Translations under genes and position numbers: made by a program
Notes under the pieces: generated by a model
The model's database searches: none
What the model was told of the DNA's origin: nothing
Seen by the model: the letters and a program-made list of their open reading frames with translations, nothing else
Assembly: GCA_021796445.1 (NCBI GenBank)
Contig: JAKACB010000035.1
Span: 1 to 6,864, forward strand
Reading direction: 5' to 3'
From: Nanobdellota archaeon
GTDB taxonomy: Archaea > Nanoarchaeota > Nanoarchaeia > Parvarchaeales > Parvarchaeaceae
DNA: 6,864 nucleotides
In this document: piece by piece, positions 1 to 6,218 of the stretch
Position numbering within the stretch: the first letter of the stretch is position 1
Layout of the letters: the number at the start of each line of letters is the position of its first letter

Positions 1-1372
1 AACTCACCTCTTTAATAAATTCCTGCGCATTAAAAGGCATTTCATCTGCCTTGAAGAACTGCAGAAATTTCTTATCAAAACTTCTTTTTAATTCCAATAA
101 AGACGGGTTTACATTTTTATCCGGATTGTAATTGTCGGCTCTAAAAACACACGAAGGAATAACCGCTTCATTAAGCAGTATAAACTCGCCTTTGTTTAAT
201 TTTGCGATTTCTTCCGTGATTTTATAATCAGGAGGAAAGAGTTTATAAATATCAGATAATAAATTGACCCTCCCGATAAATTTTGTGTTTGTATTTTGGA
301 TTGCACTTGAAATAATCGAAGATACCTGCTGATCCGAAAAAATAAAGCCAAATCCCAATTCTCTGATTTTCGCGATTATAGAATGAAGAACTGGTATTCC
401 CTTGGCATAATCCTTTTCCTGATTTACATCAAGGATAGAATGCGCGTCGTCAATTACTATTAATCTCTTAAAATTTTTATTCTCGTTTCTGCCCAAATTA
501 GCATAATAAAACAGTGATAATGTGAATGAAACCAAAAAATGTTGCTCTGAAATTCCAAAATTTTCTATGCCTAAGATAATATTCTTGTCTTTAAGGTTAT
601 GGAAGGAAATGCCATAATTGCAATCAAATAACGATGAAGAGGAGATGAGACTTTTTAGCCGTCCCTCCAATACCTTAAAATAATCATTCCTTTTTCCTTT
701 AATTATAATATAAGAAAGCAGGTCTTGTAGTGATGGGGGGTAATCCTTGTTCCACGTTGAAAAAAGCCCTACCGTATGCTCAAGCAGATAATCTCTGCTC
801 CCTATAAGAAGAGAAAAACTATCCGAGAATATATCCGCAAAATGAACTGCCCACTCCTTATCAGTCATGCCCTCTGGCGGTTCTAGAGGATTTACCCTTA
901 AATCGTTAAAATCTATATAGATGGTATTTTCAGATAGAGCTAATGCAGCATAATCCTTTTTAAGATCAAAAACGAGGTATTTTAACCCCTGCTTATCTGC
1001 TTCGGATAATATTTTATATATGAAAGAAGTTTTACCGTGGCCGGTCGAACCTATTATTAACATATTCCTGTTTATATCCTCTAATGATAAAGAAAACCTG
1101 CTTATAACCTGACCGTTATATAGAATCTCTCCCACATTCAGTATCCCTTCCTTGCTTTTTATCACCGGAAATGAAGGATCAATAGCTGGAAAATTTGCTT
1201 CTAACCTTTGATATTCCAGGCGTATCTTGGAAAGAAGAAATCCCTGAACTTCTTTGTCTTTTGTTTTGCCTAACCTTGTGACTAATTTTTCCAAAAAAGA
1301 CGTATCCGTTAAACCTCTTAAAATTGCCAGTTTCTCATTTAACTTAGTAAGCAGCTCCTCCTCAGTTTCCAT
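1..1372 (-). CDS. HerA/VirB4-type (FtsK-HerA superfamily) P-loop ATPase, 3' end cut by window edge
   Basis: Translating the minus strand from the ATG at 1372-1370 gives 457 open codons with no stop before the window edge, so the C-terminus is missing. Seen: Walker A GSTGHGKTS (residues 108-116), FDLKKDY (135-141), an NPLEPPEG segment (161-168), Walker B LIVIDDAH (304-311), a sensor-like FSDQQ (345-349) and a possible arginine finger in KFIGR (364-368). This order is that of the HerA/VirB4/TraG pumps, hexameric ATPases that translocate DNA or drive secretion. The usual HerA N-terminal barrel is not evident; the first 75 residues are charged and probably helical, followed by a short beta-rich stretch before Walker A. 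The start overlaps the end of the upstream gene by 11 bases (ATGGAAACTGA), with AGGA close before it, so translation is probably coupled. Superfamily assignment is strong. Whether it serves conjugation, surface assembly or DNA repair cannot be told; no nurA, mre11 or rad50 is adjacent in the window. Confidence 0.88.
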   Translation of the reverse strand, partial: METEEELLTKLNEKLAILRGLTDTSFLEKLVTRLGKTKDKEVQGFLLSKIRLEYQRLEANFPAIDPSFPVIKSKEGILNVGEILYNGQVISRFSLSLEDINRNMLIIGSTGHGKTSFIYKILSEADKQGLKYLVFDLKKDYAALALSENTIYIDFNDLRVNPLEPPEGMTDKEWAVHFADIFSDSFSLLIGSRDYLLEHTVGLFSTWNKDYPPSLQDLLSYIIIKGKRNDYFKVLEGRLKSLISSSSLFDCNYGISFHNLKDKNIILGIENFGISEQHFLVSFTLSLFYYANLGRNENKNFKRLIVIDDAHSILDVNQEKDYAKGIPVLHSIIAKIRELGFGFIFSDQQVSSIISSAIQNTNTKFIGRVNLLSDIYKLFPPDYKITEEIAKLNKGEFILLNEAVIPSCVFRADNYNPDKNVNPSLLELKRSFDKKFLQFFKADEMPFNAQEFIKEVS

Positions 1373-1991
1373 TTTCCTGCATAAATGATAAGTCATATAC
1401 TTTGCTGCCCAATGCCAGGGCAGAACTTCCTTTAATTGTAAGAATTTTTCTGAATAGCAGATCTTTTTCGAGATATCCTTCTTTCAGGAGTTTCTGCTGG
1501 GAATGTATAAATTCTTTGTACGAACCTTTTATATTTTTCCTGAGGTCAGTTATAGGCATGCCTAAGTTAACCGCATTAAGAATGTAGATATCTAATGTAT
1601 CTAGATCTCTTATCTGATCCTTTATACAATTTACACACAACGGCGGCGAAAAATCTGTATCATGTTTATCGCAGATGATACCATTACATCTTGAGCATAT
1701 AAGGACTTGGGAGTATTCATCAATGGAATGCCTGCCATTTACACAAAGCCCTTTTGATCTGATTTTTGAAACACTTCCATTGGCTGATGAAACATTTTTG
1801 TAGCCTCCTAAATTGAATGGGTCTAAAACAACCGTTTCCTGTTCAGTGATATCATCATTATTTTTTTCTAATATATATTGCGACATAGCATTTATTAATG
1901 TTTCAAGGTGCTCATTCTTGCTGTTTATCTCGGATACCTTCTCGTTCATTTTGAGAATTGCCTCATATAATTGTCTTAATTCTTCTTCCAC
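1362..1991 (-). CDS. Small coiled-coil / B-box-like zinc-binding / winged-helix-like protein
   Basis: The product has 209 residues and I do not recognise a named family. Residues 1-45 are charged and heptad-like, a likely coiled coil. Residues 83-122 carry eight potential zinc ligands in pairs: C83/H88, C99/C102, C107/H110 and C119/C122. This spacing resembles a two-zinc B-box or RING-like fold. Residues about 129-195 look like a winged-helix domain (ILNAVNLGMPITDLRKNI, then QQKLLKEGYLEKD, then a short hairpin). No signal peptide or membrane segment is visible, so it is probably cytoplasmic. The start is GTG at 1991-1989, immediately after the TAA of the upstream gene, supported by AGGAGGA seven bases away; the next in-frame ATG (residue 15) would remove part of the coiled coil. 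It overlaps the ATPase gene downstream by 11 bases. Inference: an adaptor or DNA-binding partner of that ATPase. A transcription regulator is the main alternative. Confidence 0.82.
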   Translation of the reverse strand: MEEELRQLYEAILKMNEKVSEINSKNEHLETLINAMSQYILEKNNDDITEQETVVLDPFNLGGYKNVSSANGSVSKIRSKGLCVNGRHSIDEYSQVLICSRCNGIICDKHDTDFSPPLCVNCIKDQIRDLDTLDIYILNAVNLGMPITDLRKNIKGSYKEFIHSQQKLLKEGYLEKDLLFRKILTIKGSSALALGSKVYDLSFMQENGN

Positions 1992-4178
1992 TTACAGTCC
2001 TCCTAAGAAAGCGGCAAATAGTGAGGGAAGGTATGTGACAACTTTTATTAATCCGGTTTCGAAAGCTGCAAATGGACTTATGGATTTTACTTTGTTTATT
2101 GATAATATTAAAGTTCTGTTTCCATATCCTATATTTATTGTGCCGTTGCCGGCATTTGTCTCCAGCGAATATTTAATGATATTGCCGTCGTTAGAGGAGG
2201 AAACAACATTGAATCCGCTTTCATTAAACGATAAAATAGGCATTTTGAATTCAAAGGGCGCAGGTATCCGAATCGATGAGATTAGATGATTTGTGCTGTT
2301 GATAGTTTGGGTAAAAAGAGAGTAATTCAGTTGTTTTGAACTTCCATTTAATATACTTTCATTCAAAACTTTTAGACTGCCTATAATCTGTTTATCCAAT
2401 GAAAGCAGTAGGCCCATATCTGCACAGTTGATCTGGGGGCTGGTAATAACGCTGGCATTTTCTTTTTCTATTACCGTCTCAATTTTCTTCGTTAACAATG
2501 GACTAACGGAGAGGTTTAGGCCGTTATACACATAATAATCTTTTCCAGGATAAACTGTGATATTTTCGTAGCCCATACAGTTAGGCGAGTTATAAATGCT
2601 ATAATTGTAAATACTGTTGTTATTGTAAACAATTAATTTGTATTTTCCAGCCGGGATACTTAAAGTATAATTTTTATCTGTGTTATCTGTGCTGAAAATG
2701 CTTTTATTTTGATTAAATAAGTAAAACTCAAACCCAGAATCGTTTGCGAAATTAATACTTAAAGGGAGAAGTGTTTCCGGAGCCAATACAATTCTAGTAA
2801 TATTTGTGGTATTACTTAATGTAATATTTTCTGTCCTGTTGTAATATCCAAGTAGAGGGTTGCTTCCATAAAGTTTTAATGAGAGATTGTTGTCTGAGGA
2901 ATTAATTTTAAAATCTGAGGATAGTAAGGAGTATTGATATGAAAATCCAGTTTTATTGTAATAGCCGCTTAAATTAACGTACAGGCTGTTTAAATTGCAA
3001 TCATAGTCGTTTGCAAGATAAACCTGAATGAAACGGCTACTTTGGTTCGCAGAACCTGTTTCGCCGGAATAAGGTTGAGTATTAACATATGTAAAATTAT
3101 AATTAGGCAAAGACTTTGTTAAAAGAGCTGCGCCTGCCTTAAAGAAGAAAACGTTGCCGGCACCGCCGTTTCCGATGTTGGATAAGTTATAAATGAAAGG
3201 ACCAGTCATGTTAAGAGAGGCATTAAGCGAGTTACTTAAGTATACTTTTCCGCCTTCGACAGTTATGTTACCTTTTCTGAATGTGTGGCCAGAAATTATC
3301 AAAACCGTACCTCCTCCACCAGCCCCCACAACCCCTTCTTTTAACAGTTCTTTGTTATCTGATAGGTTTGAATAATTAATGGACTGCCCATTATTTAAAA
3401 TCTGCCCGTAATTGGAAAAGTTGTCCGAAATGATTACCAAGGGAAAAACACCACTCCCCCCATAAATTGCTGGCGCAGTGTCATTGTTAAACGACCCTCC
3501 GCCGGCGCTGTCTAAAGCACTTAAATTAAAGGTGTAATTACTAAGAATATCCGAGACATGTGCGCCGCTAGTATTGTAATAAACTACGGACAACTCGCTA
3601 GAGACATTATCAAACATTTCTGCTTCTCCGCCACCAGCAAGAGTACTGCCCCCGTCGCAACCGCTATTAGAAATGCCGGCCCCTCCGCTTCCACCATATG
3701 AATATGGAAAACTGCCGCCTTCACAGTAAACATACTTATCAGGCTGCCCACCGTTGTAGAGATAATGCCGGTTCTGTATCTTTCCATAATTTGAAAATAC
3801 TGTAAAGTTAAGAAATATGGGGTGAGATAAAATTACTGTTCCGTAATTAACAAAAAGATATCCGTTTGAGATATTTGATCCTAAATAGAATATCTTGTTG
3901 TTCACGATCTTAGTTACGTTTAAAAGAGAATTTTTACTCAAATTGAAGGTATTATCTATAATAATACCTTTTGCCGTTATTGTTGCGTTCCTTAAGTTGG
4001 TTGGTTGAATTACCTTAATCCATTGATAAGTGCACAAAGAGGAAGAGGAATTATTTAAAGTAATATTAACGTTTAAACAAGACAAAGCATTTACTTTGTT
4101 AAAAGAAGATAAAGTTATAAGTATTACTGATAAACACAAAATTACAAAGATCACAGTTCTAATATTTTTGCTTATCAT
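1992..4178 (-). CDS. Large secreted Asn/Ser/Gly-rich surface protein, probable beta-helix and glycoprotein
   Basis: The product has 728 residues. Residues 1-31 form a signal peptide (K4/R7, hydrophobic 8-25, likely cleavage after VNA31). I count about 45 N-x-S/T sequons, extreme for its size, suggesting an exposed, heavily N-glycosylated protein. Four glycine-rich patches lie near residues 152-187, 225-243, 282-296 and 335-350. The motif N-Y-G-x-I/V recurs (VNYGTVIL at 110-117, SNYGKIQN at 129-136, SNYGQILN at 255-262), consistent with coils of a parallel beta-helix. Seven cysteines remain after cleavage. Residues about 706-728 are hydrophobic (KVVTYLPSLFAAFLGGL) and could anchor the C-terminus in the membrane. 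The gene heads the operon with a TATA box about 35 bases upstream, giving a leader of only about ten bases. No enzyme motif is visible. Adhesin, cell-wall component or outer part of a secretion/transfer apparatus are all possible. Export is well supported; function is unknown. Confidence 0.85.
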   Translation of the reverse strand: MISKNIRTVIFVILCLSVILITLSSFNKVNALSCLNVNITLNNSSSSLCTYQWIKVIQPTNLRNATITAKGIIIDNTFNLSKNSLLNVTKIVNNKIFYLGSNISNGYLFVNYGTVILSHPIFLNFTVFSNYGKIQNRHYLYNGGQPDKYVYCEGGSFPYSYGGSGGAGISNSGCDGGSTLAGGGEAEMFDNVSSELSVVYYNTSGAHVSDILSNYTFNLSALDSAGGGSFNNDTAPAIYGGSGVFPLVIISDNFSNYGQILNNGQSINYSNLSDNKELLKEGVVGAGGGGTVLIISGHTFRKGNITVEGGKVYLSNSLNASLNMTGPFIYNLSNIGNGGAGNVFFFKAGAALLTKSLPNYNFTYVNTQPYSGETGSANQSSRFIQVYLANDYDCNLNSLYVNLSGYYNKTGFSYQYSLLSSDFKINSSDNNLSLKLYGSNPLLGYYNRTENITLSNTTNITRIVLAPETLLPLSINFANDSGFEFYLFNQNKSIFSTDNTDKNYTLSIPAGKYKLIVYNNNSIYNYSIYNSPNCMGYENITVYPGKDYYVYNGLNLSVSPLLTKKIETVIEKENASVITSPQINCADMGLLLSLDKQIIGSLKVLNESILNGSSKQLNYSLFTQTINSTNHLISSIRIPAPFEFKMPILSFNESGFNVVSSSNDGNIIKYSLETNAGNGTINIGYGNRTLILSINKVKSISPFAAFETGLIKVVTYLPSLFAAFLGGL
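1998..2004 (-). promoter_or_regulatory. Shine-Dalgarno site deciding the GTG start of the zinc-finger gene
   Basis: The minus strand reads AGGAGGA, seven bases before GTG at 1991, and lies inside the last codons of the upstream secreted-protein gene. The strong match and good spacing support the GTG start although the two genes have no intergenic gap. It shows that internal operon genes use Shine-Dalgarno initiation, whereas first genes here look leaderless or nearly so. Confidence 0.8.
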
Positions 4179-4208
4179 ATTTTTATTCCAATCTTTAGAA
4201 AACGCTAC

Positions 4209-4218
4209 TATTTAAATC
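4209..4218 (-). promoter_or_regulatory. TATA box of the leftward three-gene operon
   Basis: The minus strand reads GATTTAAATA preceded by purine-rich GAAA, a plausible BRE plus TATA pair. It is centred about 35 bases before the ATG at 4178. Archaeal initiation about 26 bases downstream would leave a leader of about ten bases. No Shine-Dalgarno site precedes this ATG. Confidence 0.6.
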
Positions 4219-4275
4219 TTTCTATATTAGTTAGTAGTAAAGATATAATATATATTTGTATATAGTCAAAAACAG

Positions 4276-4300
4276 AGAGACCCCTGTATTTCCATTGGAG
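4276..4300 (-). promoter_or_regulatory. Origin recognition box 1 (Orc1/Cdc6 binding site)
   Basis: The minus strand contains CTCCAATGGAAATACAGG followed by GGTCTCT. This is the ORB layout: a short dyad (TCCAATGGA) followed by a G-tract. It is the copy with the strongest G-string (GGGG). Orc1/Cdc6 winged-helix and AAA+ domains bind such sites with defined polarity. Confidence 0.8.
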
Positions 4301-4360
4301 AATTAAAAAAGGAAATTAACCTTTTATTAAACGATTTAACATAAATTTATTTCATTAGGA

Positions 4361-4384
4361 ACACACCTTAATTTCCACTGGAAG
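4361..4384 (-). promoter_or_regulatory. Origin recognition box 2
   Basis: The minus strand contains CTTCCAGTGGAAATTAAGG followed by TGTGT, with the same orientation as box 1 and a near-perfect dyad (TTCCAGTGGAA). The dyad centres of boxes 1 and 2 are 83 bases apart, close to eight helical turns, so both would face the same side of the DNA. It directly borders the A+T-rich segment. Confidence 0.8.
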
Positions 4385-4469
4385 TATATTATTATATTTA
4401 TATTATAGTTCTATATAGAATATAGTATATAATTATTAAAATTATCAATATATTTTTAATTTAATAATA
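4385..4469. other. A+T-rich duplex unwinding element
   Basis: About 85 bases with only some six G or C residues, lying between inverted ORBs. It includes a perfect 12-base palindrome TTCTATATAGAA at 4409-4420. Such composition between initiator sites is what is expected of the region melted at initiation. Melting itself is inferred, not seen. Confidence 0.68.
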
Positions 4470-4495
4470 TTTCCATAAGAAATATAGGTGTCTCT
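4470..4495 (+). promoter_or_regulatory. Origin recognition box 3 (opposite orientation, degenerate dyad)
   Basis: The plus strand contains TTTCCATAAGAAATATAGG followed by TGTCTCT. Compared with boxes 1 and 2 the right half of the dyad has drifted (AAGAA instead of TGGAA), but the GAAAT-A-AGG-GT part and the TCTCT tail shared with box 1 are kept. It is inverted relative to the other two and closes the A+T segment on the orc1 side. It may also let Orc1 sense or repress its own promoter, since the TATA box is only about 60 bases away. Confidence 0.68.
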
Positions 4496-4510
4496 ATCTT
4501 CTCATTTAAG

Positions 4511-4537
4511 TAAAGTTATATAATTAAAGTTATATAA
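4511..4537 (+). repeat. Two-copy tandem repeat between ORB3 and the orc1 promoter
   Basis: TAAAGTTATATAA occurs at 4511-4523 and again at 4525-4537, a 13-base unit with a 14-base period. It lies just upstream of the orc1 TATA box. It could be an operator or part of the unwinding region. In sequence this A+T-rich, chance is possible, though an exact 13-base copy including a G is suggestive. Confidence 0.5.
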
Positions 4538-4553
4538 CTAAACTTACAAATAG

Positions 4554-4563
4554 TATTTAAATA
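4554..4563 (+). promoter_or_regulatory. TATA box of orc1/cdc6
   Basis: TATTTAAATA is centred about 31 bases before the ATG at 4590. With initiation about 26 bases downstream, the mRNA would begin within a few bases of the start codon. No Shine-Dalgarno sequence is present, consistent with near-leaderless translation. Confidence 0.65.
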
Positions 4564-4589
4564 CAAAAAGATTAATTTACTTAACTAAT

Positions 4590-5849
4590 ATGGAACCCTT
4601 TTATACAGATAATAAAGGTCAAATTCAAACTTCAGACAGCAAGCAAAAAAATATAGATCCAAAATCAATTTTTGATGAATTTTTAACAAGCAAAAGGATA
4701 TTTAAAAATAAAGAGGTATTGTCTTCTTCGTTTGTACCGGATGAAATAACCCATAGAAACAGTGAGATTGAAATTTTATCGAGGATAATGGCACCAAGTT
4801 TACTTTTTGAAAGAATCTCTAATTTACTTATTTATGGATTTTCAGGTACAGGTAAATCTTTGATTACAAAATATGTTGGCAAAAAGCTCGCAAGCGCTGC
4901 AGAAGAAAAAAAAGTGAATGTTATCCCGATATATATGAATTGTAGGCTTGAAAATAACAACACAGAATATAGGTTAATATCGAATCTATGCGCGGTTTTT
5001 AATATTAATGTTCCCGAAAGTGGGCTATCCGTTAATAGCTTGTACAAAAGGCTTGTTAAAATTATTGATGCTGAAAATAAATATCTAATTTTGGTATTGG
5101 ATGAAATAGAGAAATTAATTCAGCACGCTGGTGATGGTGTTCTTTATAGTCTTTTGCGATTAAATGAATCTCTAAAGCACGCAAAAATCTCAATAATAGG
5201 CATTTCGAACAATATTGATTTAAAAGCCTCTTTAGATCAGAGGGTAAGAAGTTCCCTAAACCCGGTAGAAATAATTTTTAAACCTTATAATGCTGAAGAA
5301 ATATATGATATTCTTTCAATGCGCTCTAAAGACGCTTTTTATGATAATGCAATAAGCGAGGGAATATTACGGAAATGTTCCGCTATAATCGCACAGGAAC
5401 ATGGCGATATACGAAAGGCTCTGGATCTATTGAAGGTGGCGGGGGAATCTGCGCAGCAATTCGGCAAAACTACGATAACCGAAGAAGACCTAGACCACGC
5501 GGCAGATGTTCTTGAACAGAATATTACGGAAGGTATGATAAAGTCTATGACTAAACAAAGTAAATGTGTGCTTCTTTCAATAATCTCCATCGCTAGAAAT
5601 AAGAGAATGGGAAAGGTGTATAGTGGAGAGGTTTACGATGCATATCTTAAACTTTCTGATAAATTCGGCTTAAAGAGATTAACGTTCAGGAGAGTATCTG
5701 ATTTAATAGCAGACATGGATTACAATTCATTAGTCATGTCTAGAATTAAAAGCCATGGTAGGTATGGTAGAACTAGAGAATTAAATATTGCATTCTCCCC
5801 TTCTATAGTAAACAAAGCAGAAACAATAATAAAAGAAGAACTTAATTAA
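4590..5849 (+). CDS. cdc6: Orc1/Cdc6 family replication initiator
   Basis: The product has 419 residues, the usual length for archaeal Orc1/Cdc6, which binds ORB sites, melts the origin and helps load the MCM helicase. Seen in order: Walker A GFSGTGKS (83-90), Walker B LVLDEIEKL (168-176), sensor 1 around GISNNID (204-210), the conserved LDQRVRSSLNP (215-224) with candidate arginine finger and origin-contacting residues, KPYNAEEIYDIL (231-242), sensor 2 GDIRKALDLL (272-281), and a C-terminal winged helix (about 320-405). The winged helix has a recognition-helix segment LTFRRVSDLIADMD and a basic wing KSHGRYGRTREL. All ATPase residues look intact, so it should be active. The ATG at 4590 matches the TATA spacing and gives an N-terminus of normal length. 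The gene lies just right of three ORBs, which probably also subject it to autoregulation. It is the most secure call in the window; which Orc1 paralogue it is cannot be told. Confidence 0.97.
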   Translation: MEPFYTDNKGQIQTSDSKQKNIDPKSIFDEFLTSKRIFKNKEVLSSSFVPDEITHRNSEIEILSRIMAPSLLFERISNLLIYGFSGTGKSLITKYVGKKLASAAEEKKVNVIPIYMNCRLENNNTEYRLISNLCAVFNINVPESGLSVNSLYKRLVKIIDAENKYLILVLDEIEKLIQHAGDGVLYSLLRLNESLKHAKISIIGISNNIDLKASLDQRVRSSLNPVEIIFKPYNAEEIYDILSMRSKDAFYDNAISEGILRKCSAIIAQEHGDIRKALDLLKVAGESAQQFGKTTITEEDLDHAADVLEQNITEGMIKSMTKQSKCVLLSIISIARNKRMGKVYSGEVYDAYLKLSDKFGLKRLTFRRVSDLIADMDYNSLVMSRIKSHGRYGRTRELNIAFSPSIVNKAETIIKEELN

Positions 5850-5872
5850 CTACTATTTTGTAAAAATTATAA

Positions 5873-5890
5873 GCGAAAGGTTTAAATATT
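5873..5890 (+). promoter_or_regulatory. BRE and TATA box of the 99-residue gene
   Basis: GCGAAAGG followed by TTTAAATATT gives a purine-rich BRE directly joined to a TATA box about 30 bases before the ATG at 5915. This implies a leaderless transcript and shows that the gene can be expressed separately from orc1, whose stop is 65 bases upstream. Confidence 0.68.
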
Positions 5891-5914
5891 ACTTAATTTC
5901 ATAATAATTATATT

Positions 5915-6214
5915 ATGGTTAGAAAGGTGTTTCGTGCGGATTCCAAATTGGATTCTATTGTGGGTAAGACCTCTTCAAGTGGTGGTAATGTGATTGCATA
6001 TAATAGAAAAACAGAGCAGTTTGAACAGATAAATCTAGAACTTTATAATTCCATAAAACTAAAATTAAATGGTTTTGTTAAAGTAGATGAGCGTCAGTAC
6101 GATGGCTGGTCTAAAAAACTTCCTTTCTATCTTTATAATTGCAAAGTTGGCGGCAAACAGGTTTATTTGTTAGATTATCCCCATGGCAATGACAGATTGG
6201 ATTGCGCATTATAA
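5915..6214 (+). CDS. Small conserved-looking protein of unknown function (99 residues)
   Basis: I do not recognise a family. The protein is mixed alpha/beta by eye: a basic N-terminus (MVRKVFRADSKLDSIVGK), a Ser/Gly linker (19-24), an amphipathic stretch (36-52), and two likely strands in FYLYNCKVGGKQVYLLDY (71-88). It ends in GNDRLDCAL. No signal peptide, membrane segment or zinc cluster is visible; the two cysteines (76 and 97) are far apart. The start is supported by a BRE/TATA pair at leaderless distance, which makes this a real gene rather than a chance frame. It follows orc1 on the same strand and converges on the next gene with only four bases between stop codons. A role near replication is possible by position only. 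Confidence 0.75.
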   Translation: MVRKVFRADSKLDSIVGKTSSSGGNVIAYNRKTEQFEQINLELYNSIKLKLNGFVKVDERQYDGWSKKLPFYLYNCKVGGKQVYLLDYPHGNDRLDCAL

Positions 6215-6218
6215 AGCA

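Larger units (their letters stand above)
4276..4495. other. oriC: Predicted replication origin (oriC-like) upstream of orc1/cdc6
   Basis: This is the core of the 411-base gene-free stretch 4179-4589. It holds three ORB-type elements: two on the minus strand to the left and one on the plus strand to the right. They point G-tract outward around an A+T segment of about 86 bases. It lies directly before an orc1/cdc6 gene, and transcription diverges on either side. ORBs flanking an A+T-rich unwinding element next to the initiator gene are the established archaeal origin design. Whether this is a chromosomal or plasmid origin cannot be decided from the window. Confidence 0.82.

Noticed and set aside
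1775..1783. TTCCATTGG core resembling an ORB dyad inside the zinc-finger gene
   Set aside because: The G-tract part (AGG-n-GT) is absent on either side and it lies in well-supported coding sequence, so it is probably chance.
3193..3787. Open frames opposite and overlapping the secreted-protein gene
   Set aside because: They are shadows of a long Gly/Asn-rich gene with signal peptide; their translations show no family features and no promoter or ribosome site.
4030..4215. Plus-strand 61-codon frame antisense to the signal-peptide end of the secreted protein
   Set aside because: Its hydrophobic C-terminus is explained by reading the opposite strand of the signal-peptide codons; there is no promoter or Shine-Dalgarno site.
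4301..4360. Possible fourth ORB around TTTCATTAGGAA at 4350-4361
   Set aside because: It lacks the CCAnTGG core and overlaps the G-element side of box 2, so resemblance is superficial.
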